Of a stretch of DNA of 64,000 bases, positions 45,819 through 58,061 are shown one piece after another. Made by a program: the position numbers and the translations under genes. Each line of letters opens with the position of its first letter. Position 1 is the stretch's first letter. Under the pieces are notes generated by a model, which saw nothing but the letters and a program-made list of their open reading frames with translations, was not told where the DNA came from and made no database searches. The stretch is from Sipunculus nudus (lineage: Eukaryota > Annelida > Sipuncula > Golfingiida > Sipunculidae): the NCBI GenBank assembly GCA_026874595.1, contig CM049321.1, positions 23,619,979 through 23,683,978 on the forward strand, in the 5' to 3' direction.

Positions 45819-47534
45819 TCGACAAGCGACTACGTGTATCCCCCTAAATCAGAGTGGAACGGGTGAAGTGAGGCATGGATTGAGTGGCAAGGGGAAATAG
45901 AGTGTTGCATATTAGCATGGATGTCTGCAGCCAAATTGTGTATGTAGGGTGCCCCCCTACCACAAAATCAAGAAAGCCGTCCAAGTTGTATACATATGCA
46001 AAATTTAAGGCAGATAAGTCAAACCACTACATGTATATGAGTGATTTTAGCCTGTGGCAGACAAACAGATGGACACTGAGCAAAAATGGTTGCAGGTGAC
46101 ATCACCAGTTTTGCGTATGATAAAGAGCTATGTGAGAACTATACACATGCAAAACTTTGGCCCAATCGGACAAACGGTTCCCAAGATATGAGCTTGGATG
46201 TCTGCTGCATAAACTAGAATGCAGGTGGCGCCACCTGTCATAAAATCAAGAGAGCTGTCGGGGATGTATAAACCTGCAAAATTTTAGGCAGATATGTCAA
46301 ACCACTGCCGAGATATGAGTGATTTTATCCCATGGCAGACAAACAGACAGGAACTGTGCAAAAATGGCTGCAGGTGGCGCCACCAGTTTTGCGTGTGATG
46401 AAGAGCTATGTGAGATCTATACACATGCAAAATTTTGGCCCAATCGGTCAAACAGTTCTCGAGATATGAGCTTGGATGTCTGCAGCGTAAACGTGAATGT
46501 AGGTGGCGCCACCTGTCATATAATTAGAAAAGCTATCCAGGATGTATAAGCATGCTGAATTTCAGGTGAATTAGTCAAGTCACTGCAGAGATATGAGTGA
46601 TTTTAACCCAAGGCAGACGAACAGATGGACACTGTGCAAACATGGTTGCAGGTGGCGCCACCATTTTTTGTGTATGTTATTAAGCTCTCCAAGGGCTACA
46701 TTTGTGCAAAAAAATGTTCCTGATCGGTCAAACAGTTCCCGAGATATGAGCTTGGATGTCTGCAGCGTAAACGTGAATGTAGTTGGCGCCACCTGTCATA
46801 AAATTAGAAAAGCTATCCAGGATGTATACGCATGCCAAATTTCAGGTGAATTAGTCAAGTCACTGCAGAGATATGTGATTTTAACCCAAGGCAGACAAAC
46901 AGATGGACTCTGTGCAAACATGGTTGCAGATGGCGCAACCATTTTTTGTGTATGTTATAAAGCTCTCAAAGGGCTACATTTGTGCAAAAAAATTTTCCTG
47001 ATCGGTCAAATGATTCCCGAGATATGAGCTTGGATGTCTGCAGCGTAAACGTGAATGTAGGTGGCGCCACCTGTCATAAAATCAGAAAAGCTATCCAGGA
47101 TGTTTACGCATGCCGAATTTCAGGTGAATTAGTCTAGTCACTGCAGAGATATGAGTGATTTTAACCCAAGGCAGAGGAACAGATGGACACTGTGCAAACA
47201 TGGTTGCAGGTGGCGCCACCATTTTTGGTGTATGTTATTAAGCTCTCCAAGGGCTACATTTGTGCAAAAATATTTTCCTGATCGGTCAAACGGTTCCCGA
47301 GATATGTGTGGGTTTATGTGTGGAAACAGACGCACAAACAGACGCAGAGCGCAGAGGAAAGGTCAGAGGTCAAAACAAAATCGGGGCGCAGCAGTTCACA
47401 TGTGACCCGAACATAATCCCGGGTTTCGTAAAATTCCGCCCAGCGGTTACGGAGGAGTTCTCCGGACACCTACGCGGCGGCGGCGGCGTGCAGCTGAAAA
47501 CATAGTATCCTCAAAACTCTGTTTTGGCATATAC
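45803..47534 (+). mobile_element. family-B element (B3), longest copy
   Basis: It begins AACTAGAATACGGGTAGTCG ACAAG CGACTACGTGTATCC (hairpin), then dimeric units in which the GGTGGCGCCACC palindrome or a close variant recurs near 46225, 46375, 46503, 46652, 46783, 46930, 47059 and 47210, alternating about 150 and 130 bp. It ends with GGAAAGGTCAGAGGTCAAA, a GGCGGCGGCGG stretch and a hairpin at 47505-47534. Non-coding. Confidence 0.8.
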
Positions 47535-48167
47535 AATGATGTAGGCAGGACAGGCACATAAGCTAGGTGGTGTAAACAAGCAGAGGGAGGAATCATGACG
47601 GCTACGACAAGTTGAATCGCGTGAAGAAAGGGTAAATTATACATTGTTAACGGCTAAGTTATAAGTGAAAAGGCTATAGGATACAATAAACATGTATCTG
47701 TTGTGGAAAAAAGAGCTGAACAGTAGTCACTACTTCTACCATCGCACCGTTTTATGTGTAGGCAAGGATCCTATAGTCAGACTGTCAGCACTGTAGACCT
47801 AGTTGTGGCTCTGTTGTAGAGGCACAGGTCCCTGCCTTCATTCATCTAGCGGACCAGAGTAGGCTACACCTGATGTTGGGTGTCTATCCCAGTGTAAATG
47901 CATGTGTTACATCATCACTGGTGCTAGTCCATACATGGACCTCTTTGTCCTATGAAACTTCTGCTGGACGGACATTACGGTCAATGGGCCCAGTGTTAAT
48001 TCAATATAGACACTCCGCAACGTATTTGCAACGATAGGTTGAGGGCCCTCGGTGGAGATGACAGGTCTGATCACTCGAAGAAACTGCATCAGGCTTATCA
48101 ACACTATATTAACTAACCTTTTGCATGTATTATTCTACATTGTCACTGACAAAGTCTTATTTTACAG

Positions 48168-48276
48168 GTTCTTTCTTGTACAACCCACACAACGCCATTT
48201 ATCCAATGTGGCCATTTGTCGCAATGCAACGTGGGAAGGATTCATACTCTCCGGGCAGAGACTCTGCCTTTGAAAG
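48168..48276 (+). CDS. possible exon of an unknown plus-strand gene
   Basis: Acceptor GTCTTATTTTACAG and donor TGAAAG|GTCTCT enclose 109 nt. In the open frame it reads SFLYNPHNAIYPMWPFVAMQ then RGKDSYSPGRDSAFE, a composition more protein-like than nearby frames. Not recognised. The phase at its start (needs one base) does not match the weak donor of the 45678 exon, so the link is unproven. Confidence 0.3.
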
Positions 48277-48540
48277 GTCTCTCAGTTCACATGAATAGGG
48301 CCGGATTATAAGACCGTCAGGACATCAGCAAGGAACCACAATCTGCTGTGCGTTGATTGCACTGGTTAATTGCATAAATAAATAAACTTATAAATAAATA
48401 GAAATTGTATCTGTGGTTGTAGATTTATGTGGTGTATATACGTTGAATTCTCTGCAGATGGTCGCTGGTTCAAGTCTTGCTCATGGATATGTTCATTGAA
48501 TGTCATGTGTAATAATCACATATATCTCTGTATCTTCCAG

Positions 48541-48583
48541 ATTGAACAGTACCGGACGTCAGATACGTACAAGACATACCTAA
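48541..48583 (+). CDS. possible terminal exon of the same plus-strand gene
   Basis: Acceptor ATCTCTGTATCTTCCAG directly before 48541. Joined in phase to the 48168-48276 exon it adds RLNSTGRQIRTRHT and a stop. Weakly supported. Confidence 0.2.
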
Positions 48584-49412
48584 CAGTCAGATACTGAGAC
48601 GTTACAAGTCACATCACAACTCTTCTATTATTTAAAATGAACCCCTAAAGACTATACCCCATTTTTCCTCTCTATCCCCATCAAATGTATCGCCCTCTTT
48701 ATAAGGTTCTGATAACCAGGGTGCTTGAGGTATTCTATATTCCCTCCCAGCGTTGTTACCAAGGTAACACACAGGATTGTTTCAGCTGGCCAGGCGCATG
48801 TATCACATTTCAGCTGGGTGCGCTTGTTAGATTGCAGGGATAATGTAACATATATGCAGTGCACAGCTAGCCTGAAGGCAGGGACCTGTGGCTCTGTAAA
48901 CACAGAGCCACAACTGGGTCTACGCTGCAACCTATAGGCTGTAGCAACCAAATTTGTGTACGACACTCGGACAGCGAATTATTTATGATTCAGTTTACAT
49001 TCTGCAGGACTACAAGCAATACATTGTTAAAATTAATGTAATGAGCAAATATACCTGTATACTTTCTCCACTTACAAGGTGCAACCTGATAAAAATTTTG
49101 TTCCTGCCGCGCTCCAGGCCAGGAGTTGTCAGTTATGACTTGCAGTACACAGTGGACGATAATAGGATTATTAATACACTAAAACCTGAATGTTTTTGTG
49201 AAAAACAATGGAGTCGATTTAACATAGTTTTCACCCAATGGGTTAAATTCATACCAAGACAGCATTCAAAGTCTGAAAGATGCTCTATTTATGCACAATT
49301 TCTTTATTTATTTTTGCAAGCAATCCCACCTCAGAATAATCGCAATTTTCATAAGAATCATTTTACAAAAAAGACTATGCTAATAAAATATTTATTAATT
49401 AATTATATGTAA

Positions 49413-50887
49413 GCCTTATATTAGTCTTTCTACAGAAAACGACCCAATTCATGAAAATTCATGTCCCTAGCATTCAAAGTGCCATAGTACATCTATATAT
49501 CATCCGTCATTGTGCTTTCAGGAGTTAATTTTAGTACCTTATATTTTCTGCTTAATTTGAGCTTACTTTTTTTAGCGATGTAATACCTCAAATGCTTAAA
49601 ATCTATACTTAATGGTTCAAAGGTCATTAAAAAGTACCTGTCCCCAGGCCATTATAAAAAAAAATGATTATCCTCTTATTTTTATTAAAAATTGTATAGG
49701 CCTAAGATTTTTTTTTCACTCTTCATGTTTAATCAAATCATTCCCTAAAAACTTCCACAAGTTTCTTTAATTACATCCCTCTAATTTTTTTCTACTTTTA
49801 TTGCGATTAAAATGATGTGTGTCCCCAGATTTTTTTTTAAACACCGTTATAAAGACGATTTGATCGACAAGACACGATGTTGTTGATTACTAGCTCTTTG
49901 TTTAAAACCCATGCACCTAAGTTGAAGTAACGTCACAAATTGACTCCACAAAACCATCATTATCGTTATGTATTTTTGTCATTTTACAACAGGAAATTTA
50001 CATAATTGTGTAAAAATGTCCGTATATTTATTGCTTTTCAACACCGTTACCTATTTTTCTCCAAAATAATGGAAAATTTTCTGCTTTTCTTAGTTTTGGA
50101 ATATAGCTCACACTGTCAACACTGTCTGCTTGCTTTAAGTAATAATTTTGCCAATGATTACATTTGTTGTAATTCAGCAGCGTTATCTTCGTCAACACCT
50201 AAATAGACATAATTTCAAGAAAAAAATGACTGTAAACATATAAGGAAATGCTTTTATCATCTATATTTTTTTTTTATTTTGCCGAGGTAGATTGCTATAT
50301 TTTTCTTCTATTTATTGCATTATACCTTTTGTGGGTTGCGGTTGTATTTTGTTTCAGGATTTAAACGTAACTTATAAAATTAAAAATACGCATTTTAAAG
50401 GGTTAAAATATATTTTTTTATAATAAAATACATCGTACTGGTGAGCCTTTCTTATTTTTTCTAAATTAATCATGTAGGACCATTTAATTGGCATAAAAAT
50501 ATCCATCTCAATCTTTCATGATAATTTTCAAGCATTGTTTAAAATCTGTAACGGCGTCGAAATTGATGACACACAAAAGACATTAAATTGGCCAAAAACT
50601 ATAACTTTTCATTAAATAAAGTGCTCTGCTGAAATGAATTTTATATAGTTTACATTTTTTTATTTCCATGTGAGACTCTATAAAATGAATAAAATGATAA
50701 TTAATTTTTCAGATGTTGTAACTGATGAAATAGGTCGTTTTTCGTAGAATTATATACCCATATAATAATAATAGTAGGCCTAACATTGAGTCAATAATAA
50801 TATTACCAATACCGACCGGTAATAATAATAATAAGTAATTTTAATAATAATGATAATGATGATATTAATAATAAAAACAATAATAAT

Positions 50888-50921
<34 letters not shown>

Positions 50922-51100
50922 TAATAATAATAAAATCCTTAATAATATATATATTAACAGCGTAACGCGAATTTTGTGATTTTCCGTATCACCTTTGATA
51001 CCGCTTAGAGGATTGCCGTGATTTCTGACATATATATGTTCTGGGTTTATCCAAAGAGATTCCACCTGGTTAATTATATTTGCAACATTTGCGTATTACG
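49413..51100. other. AT-rich spacer
   Basis: No gene found. Contains long A/T tracts and an (AAT)n-rich block at about 50761-50960. Confidence 0.5.
50761..50960. repeat. (AAT)n-rich microsatellite block
   Basis: Interrupted runs of ATA/ATAATA triplets. Confidence 0.8.
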
Positions 51101-52904
51101 TGCATAACTTATTATTTAAATAACCCCCCCCCCCCCCCATAGGCGCCCCTTTTCTTTGTGCGTTCGGGCCTAGTATAACACAACGGCCATAGAATGTGTG
51201 ATGCCGGGACCCACCCTTCTCTGGGGGCTGTATGCGATATCTAGTTAAATAAAATGGCAGGTTTTGGTTCATGTTGCCTGTGATTGTTATTATGTGGCGG
51301 GTGAACCAAGCCCGTACGTGTGTTGATATTTGTATCAAGTATCATGAAAAGGCAAAATTCTGAATATTAGTTGAATATATAATTATAATGACATCAATCG
51401 GTTTATTGAATAAAATATTGATTTTCAGTTAAATATTGTATTTTCGGTTAAAAAAAAGTACAATGTGAACCTATGCAGTATCCAGGTGTGTCAATATGTC
51501 AAATAAGAATATACAGTCCAATCTGTCTGAACGACCACCAGTGAAATGCGGGCAACTGGCTATTAAGACCGCTGGATATCAGTCCCTTTCCAAATTCCGT
51601 TATATTATCTGTAGATAAAACCTGTGAAATACGACCACTTGGTTATTACGGATTACGGGCAGTTTTTCCCGACCACTATGATATATTGACCTGCCTAATG
51701 CGGGCAATCACTGAGCTGCTCACTGACCAGCCGTGACCGGTCGGTTGACCATGCGTGAAGTTGCGGTCACTTGCACTGCTGTTTGTTTTACTTGTGGTCA
51801 TTTGTGAGAACACGGTTACGCCACGTGAATGGTTCACACGACATGAATGTAGGTCCCCTAGTTAATCTTTGACCTGTGTCCCAGTGATATGTCTTTGATC
51901 TATTTATTTTGTCATAAAAGGCGTTATTACAAAGAGTGGATAACCTATGATATTCCTATTAAAAAAAAGGGGTGTTAGTAACCAGTGACTTCAGCTAACA
52001 ATTTGAGTCGTTATTATCGGGCCTTGAAGCTGAAAACGCAGTTTTTTATAACGCAGGGTTTATAGAAAGCGCAGTTATAAAACATGTTCCACTTGAGATA
52101 TTAGCTGCTGCATGTTCCCTGGCTGTGAACATGGCCTCCGCCGCAAAATTCTACCATAATTGTTCTTAGAACTGATTTGAGATCGTTCGAAATTGCCCTA
52201 CAGCCTGAAAATTTGCATTTTCCGTAGGACCTCATTAATGGCCCGCCAGTCAGAAGAATTGCCGCGTACGTACGGTTATGCAAATGAGTTGAAAAGAACC
52301 AATAACATGAGTGTCATCACTGTAACCGTGGTTACCATTTCGGGTACATTTGTACTCGTTTTTCTTCTGTCACCTTAACCAGCGCTCGTGCCCTCGTAGG
52401 TTTAAAAGCGACGATTTAATCAACATTATTGAGATATGGTATATATTAACTATAAAGTTCGTGGTGATCATTCATTTTTTCAGGGGTTACAACAGCGGTA
52501 AAAAATGAGAGCATATTCACAAGGGCGATGTCAAATTCAGTACAATTGTACATCTTATGAAAAAGGAACCCTGTATAATTAAGAACCACAGGCTAAGATT
52601 CTTGTTTATAATTTAGTAAAACTTAATAAATTTTCAAACAAAAGTCCACCTGAATATGCGATTGGATTCCACGTTTTCAAGTAACATTTTCTTATATATC
52701 GGTATAACTGCTTTTCCGACGATGTAAAGCGGACCGACAAGGTGAATTTTTTTTCTTTCGTGTAAATGGTCTATCAGTCTGTGAACATTGACAGCAATTA
52801 ATCGAAACGGAGTCGTTTACACGTGTAAACGTGGCAGGCCTACTATAATATACATAATTTCGTCATACATGCCATCTAAATTTGTGTAGTTCCTTAATTT
52901 TCAG
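51101..52904. other. spacer with MITE-like words
   Basis: A poly-C run lies near 51124-51140. At 51520-51580 TCTGTCTGAACGACCACC and related words resemble the MITE at 52905-52971. No exon supported. Confidence 0.4.
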
Positions 52905-52971
52905 AACCTGTCTAATGCGACCACCTGTCTATTACGACCATTTGTGCCTGGGTGGTCGCATAAGACAGGTT
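52905..52971. mobile_element. 67-bp MITE-like hairpin
   Basis: Arms of 21 bp at 52905-52925 and 52951-52971 are reverse complements with one mismatch (AACCTGTC...GCGACCACC facing GGTGGTCGC...GACAGGTT). The inside repeats CTGTCTATTACGACCA. Confidence 0.75.
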
Positions 52972-53118
52972 CGACTGTTTTTTTTTTAAATGGGGGGGGG
53001 GGGGGGTTGTTGTCATTTGCCCTTACTTTCAGGCATCCACCGTATCCCGACCTCCGGGCAGGGTACGACGCCATTTTTTTAATAAAGATATTTTAACCTG
53101 TGATCATATAAACCGTCC

Positions 53119-53508
53119 GTGTCGTTTTTTTTTAAGGAAATTGTCAACTGTCAGCCAAGCCCCAAAAAATGGCCCGGTTCACAACTGGGGTCACTCAGGA
53201 AATCGAAAGAGCGCGTCCTACGCCGAAACCAGCGAGGATTATTTTTTTTAGGCCAAATAATTAAACCACGCCGGGGTTTGGCATACCTCGCCGTGAAATT
53301 ATATCCCGGGCCAGTAAAACACGCCGACATTGTTCAACACGTGCGTCAGTTTGCCGACATGACACATAGACTATATAATATCATTAAATTCATTCAGCAG
53401 AAAATACGCTTTGCACGGGCAAAAGGTGGAACAACGAACACCAGACATCATTTTAATCAACCTTTTCGAGGCCGGCAGTGCTTAAAATGTCGCCCTGATT
53501 TTTTATAA
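53119..53508 (+). other. 129-codon unassigned open frame in a composition-shifted block
   Basis: The frame ends RHHFNQPFRGRQCLKCRPDF. I recognise no domain, and the surrounding 53119-53880 has unusual base composition (many CCCC, AAAA and GCGC words) compared with flanks. There is no splice or promoter support, so I do not call it a gene. Confidence 0.15.
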
Positions 53509-53850
53509 AATATCTGAAAATGGCGCGGAATAATTAACTGGCCCCAGGAAACATTACTTCCCCCAATATCCAACAACACTCGATTTAAACAAAAATTTGC
53601 TCCGTCGCGCTCAACACGTATATAAATATATACCACCGTTTCCCGCCAAGCCCGCGTGCCAAACCACACAACACAAAAAAAAGCGCGGCTCCCGCAACGT
53701 CCCCCAAACCAAATTCAAATTAAAAACAAAACACCGCCCTCCCCCTCAAAATAGTCACAAGTCATTAATATACTTACATTTTTACTTACCCCGCCCAAGA
53801 ATAATCAATATTACAACAAAATTCACGCCCCATCCACGCCACGACCTCTT

Positions 53851-54483
53851 AAAGTGCTTTTTAAGCGCATAGTCGGTATGCGAAGTCCGCATGCGTATAG
53901 TCCGCAAAAATTGCCATGTAGACTTTTTTACTGGGCGGTTTCCATTCATCCGCATGCGTAGTCTGTATGCGTATAGTCCGTATCCGCACGCTGCCGTGAG
54001 CGATTTTTGCGCATTACGCATACCAAACATCTTGTCAATTCCAGGTGTAACACAGTTTCCCATTCAGGCCGTGCTGTATGCATCATCTTTAGTTCCACTC
54101 GTATAAATGTCATGTCTGATATTAGTCATTGGTAAACCAAACACATTGGTATTTGGTTGAATTTTGTTGTCCTCTTTTTAACATATACACGTGTTTTCAA
54201 AATTCTTGAGCCGCGTTTAAAATAATAATAATTAAGATCCTTTTTGAAAATATATGTATAATATAAATATTTAAATAATTTAACAAACAAACTTTTGTTG
54301 CTTATATTTGGAAATGTTCAATAAAATATATGATGTAATGGCCTGCTAAGAAAGAAAATCTCAGCCATCGAGCACCAATCAACACGAAGAATGAACTACG
54401 CTTACGTATTTAAACACGGAGTACGGACTACGCATACGTACTCACATGGAACACGGACTACGGATACGCACAACGCACTTTTG
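53851..54483. mobile_element. foldback element with GCATGCGTAGTCCG arms
   Basis: AAAGTGCTTTTTAAGCGCAT and TCCGCATGCGTATAGTCCG words at 53851-53990 recur inverted as CGGACTACGCATACG and CGGATACGCACAACGCACTTTT at 54400-54483. Each arm holds several copies of the 15-bp word. Confidence 0.6.
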
Positions 54484-55327
54484 GAAAACCACCTTTATAT
54501 TTCAACCCCCCCCCCCCACCCCCACCCCCCACCAAAAAAATCCAGACCGCCACTAGGGGAAACACAAAAATATTTATTATATATTTTAATATATTTTAAT
54601 ACGCATAAATAAAAAGGTCGCAACATTCCTTCAAACATTCTTTCCACGCTGGCGCACACCTGTCCTCACGCCTGCATATTTTTGTGAATTAAAATCAACA
54701 TACATAATATTCTAGGCAAAATAAATATATTTATTTCTGTTTCAAAAATTCCCTCATCCCTCTGGGTTGCCTTCCTCCCTTCTTCATTCCTCTGATTCCC
54801 ACGCCCGCAACCACGCAGTTCTCTCAAACACAGCTCATTTTATGTCATGTCACATTGTATTGACCTTCCACAACTGTCGTTAGGCAGAAATCATCAGCTG
54901 CCTCCACCCGGCCAGGAAACTCAACAGCGCGCGTTTCCAGGACCTGTACACAAATCCGGCTTCTTGCCAACACCGCCAAACGGAAAAACAACAACTTATT
55001 GTGCTCTCAACTTATCACCTCACACATCCTAGCCAGTACAGGTGCAGCCAGTACGATTTGTTTGGTGATAATGTTTCACCGTTCTACCGATACGTTTTAA
55101 TGGTGTAAAAATGTACTTGAGGCGTGTTGATCTGACCCCCCCCCCCCCCCCCCCACCCCCCTCTTTGTGTCCAGATCATATTATTTCAGCTTAATTCAGC
55201 GTGACTTTTCCTGTAAAATACACGTGGACATCCTCTCCGTTTGAACCAAGACTGACCCCTCTAAGTCACTGGAACTCCCACTCTTAAACCTAGCCAAAGT
55301 ATAAAACCAATTTCTCACATTTTTTAG

Positions 55328-55436
55328 GGAATTGGATTGATGAAGAAGCGTTTGTCTAACAGACGATCTCATGAAGCAACTTGTGAAACCGATTGGATCA
55401 AGGGCAAAGTTTTGAACCAGATACTTGGACTTGAAG
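55328..55436 (+). CDS. orphan candidate exon
   Basis: A T-rich acceptor (CACATTTTTTAG) and a donor CTTGAAG|GTAACT enclose 109 nt that read GIGLMKKRLSNRRSHEATCE then TDWIKGKVLNQILGLE. No partner exon or known family was found. It may be chance. Confidence 0.2.
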
Positions 55437-55656
55437 GTAACTGCTTCTCAGAAAGTTAACCATTAATAGTTGCAGCAATGGGTTTATATGTTATATTTGC
55501 AAAGAAGAAATCTGTAGTTCCCTTAAGGATCTAATTTTTGGGTATAAGTTTAAAATTTAATCAAGGTTAATGCAAAAAAAAATATTCATATCCTCCTGAA
55601 ATTTGCAATACATTTCTCCAAAAATGTGACAAACAGTTGTGTGAATGATAGACTAT

Positions 55657-55691
55657 AATATCAAATGGAGCGTCATGACCCATGGGTTACA
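55657..55691 (-). mobile_element. family-A 5' end fragment, minus strand
   Basis: On the minus strand ACCCATGGGTCATGACGCTC matches the first bases of element A1, then diverges. It is the only family-A terminus in the window on the minus strand. Confidence 0.45.
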
Positions 55692-55940
55692 TATTTTCAT
55701 GCCATCAAAGCAAGGAATACACCTAAATGAACTTACTTTAACAAACTTACTTTTAAAAATAGATAATAGTTGAAGTCTGCGCCATTAGTGACAATAATTT
55801 ACAAAAGAATATTAAAACTTGAGCCATCAAAAGCTATGTATGCACGCGTGAGATCTGATTAATATTAATAAGAATGAGCAGCAGAATATATATATATATA
55901 TATATATAGATATATTTATATATATATATATATATATATA

Positions 55941-56333
55941 ATTATATATTTATAATTATATATGTATTATTGTGAAATATGCGAAATGGTAAATAAAAAA
56001 TGTCACAAATGCTTACCCTAAGACGGATAACGATGTTCTACTGTGTAAAAAATCGCAGGAGAATATGTTTGCATCTGTTTGTTTTCTGCCCGATCCCCAA
56101 CAAGAATACACGGGATGCGACCCGATCCTCAGGTGAATGATGTTTTATATATATATATATATATAATTATATATTTATAATTATATATGTATTATTGTGA
56201 AATATGCGAAATGGTAAATAAAAAATGTCACAAATGCTTACCCTAAGACGGATTACGATGTTCTACTGTGTAAAAAATCGCAGGAGAATATGTTTGCATC
56301 TGTTTGTTTTCTGCCCGATCCCCAACAAGAATA
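55941..56333. repeat. direct duplication, two 168-bp copies
   Basis: 55941-56108 and 56166-56333 are nearly identical (offset 225 bp); the only difference noticed is GGATAACG against GGATTACG. The spacer is AT-rich with CGGGATGCGACCCGATCC. Confidence 0.85.
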
Positions 56334-57260
56334 ACGGGGGTAAAATGGAATGCAGGAAGAACCTTCATTCTTTGCACCATGGGCCTAGACATGTATAAAT
56401 ATTATTTGCTGATGGAAACAAAGGCCAAGTGCTCCCGCAAAAAAAATGGTCTGCTGACCAATGAACCACGTGATCAGTCCCAGGCGATGGATACTTACAA
56501 CACCGTTCTGAATACCGAAAAAACACAGAAAAAAATAAATCTAATAAACCGTTATATATATTAACATTAACCTATTTAATAAAGATTGCTTAAATACAGA
56601 ATTACCGTTGGGTGCAAAGTTTATAAGCTTTATTTTGCAACTATTGACATATTAACACATGATAAAAAACGAAAATAAATTAAAGGATAAATTGTCGAGT
56701 CTGTGTTCTATTTTTTTTAATAAAAGAAATATTTCAATTTCTGTAAAGATCGATATTTGTTTTTCATTATGATATATTATGTTAATTTGTTAAGAAATTG
56801 GGAGTCAATTTCGGTGAAGGTTTTTCCGTATTTTTCAAACATTCAGGTTGTCATGATCAATGTATCCATAGACTGTTTAACGTGTTGGAAGACGTCCACT
56901 TTTAGCGTCCTTGGAGTACGTGCGTTCATAGCGGCCTCCAAAGTGCCTGCATAAAAACTGCATAGCTTTGCCCTCATTCTGTATAACAAGACTCGTCAAA
57001 TAATACCAGCCCTGGCACAAGCCACACATAATTCAATAAAAAAATAATATATGAATTTATATAGATGTATATTTACATTTATATAAACCGTCGGTACGTA
57101 TTCACTGAGGTGAATTTTACCAAATCACATTAGATTATTTTATAAAGAGGTATACAAGTAAAATCAAGAAATGCCTTCGAAATATCTACCTAAGTTTAGC
57201 GACCACCTCAATATAACGACATTTTTTTCACGGTCTCAAATATTTGTTGCTCTGTATATC

Positions 57261-57333
57261 AGACCTCGCTAAGACGACCACCTCAAAAATGCGACCACTC
57301 TATCGAGATCCCATTAGTGGTCGTAATTTCGAG

Positions 57334-57335
<2 letters not shown>
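57261..57335. mobile_element. MITE-like hairpin (ACCTC...GAGGT)
   Basis: ACCTCAAAAATGCGACCACT faces AGTGGTCGTAATTTCGAGGT with a short loop; an adjacent AGACCTCGCTAAGACGACC repeats the arm. Same word family as 36130-36275. Confidence 0.65.

Positions 57336-57385
<50 letters not shown>
57336..57385. repeat. (AT)n microsatellite
   Basis: Uninterrupted AT units directly abutting the MITE-like hairpin. Confidence 0.9.
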
Positions 57386-57387
<2 letters not shown>

Positions 57388-58061
57388 CTCATATAATGAG
57401 TTCTTTGTAAAGTTACGTCTCCTTATGAGAGAAAAGTCATTATTGTAAACGTCTTTGTCTGTTTTCATGTTTTTCCATGTAGCGTCTGGCATTACGACCA
57501 GAATACTGGCACCAGAGTGTCATTACATCTAAGTCTGAGGAACGCATTATTATTATTATCTTTATAAACCTTATGAAGATGGAAATATTTTTGTCTTTTC
57601 TGACAACGCTTCATGGCCTACGGGTACACTGTCAATCCACATAAACCAGACCAATCGTTAGCATTTCATGTATACTTTCTAATAAGAACAAACATGAGCG
57701 ACAAAAGTTCCGTTTTAACCAAGCACATTGGTACACCCTAATGCATGTATGTTGAATTTATGACCGCACGAACACAAGCATGGCTCGCACGGGTTACAGG
57801 ACGCAGGCAGCTTGCAGGCGGTACAGGAAATGATCCGTGTCCATGGAGACGGTGTTTCAGTTTGGGTTGTGAGCTAACATGTATACTATTGTGTTGCTCT
57901 AACATTCTTAGCATAATATTAAGAATATGGGCCATTTACCACAATATGATAAAACCTGATGGAACCCCACTGCGATACGTTGCACGATATTATTTGTATC
58001 ACGACCCGAGTAGGCTTACCAGCCCAGTTAACCGATTGCCTACTGAGTCGGGTTGTCACGG

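Larger units (their letters stand above)
47793..48923. repeat. inverted pair of ~50-bp segments
   Basis: GTTGTGGCTCTGTT...CACAGGTCCCTGCCTTCA (47793-47840) recurs inverted at 48873-48923. The second copy contains the perfect 24-bp hairpin GTGGCTCTGT-AAAC-ACAGAGCCAC. They flank the two candidate exons at 48168 and 48541. Confidence 0.6.

Noticed and set aside
48954-49412. 152-codon plus-strand open frame
   Set aside because: AT-rich composition, no domain, no splice or promoter support; likely chance.
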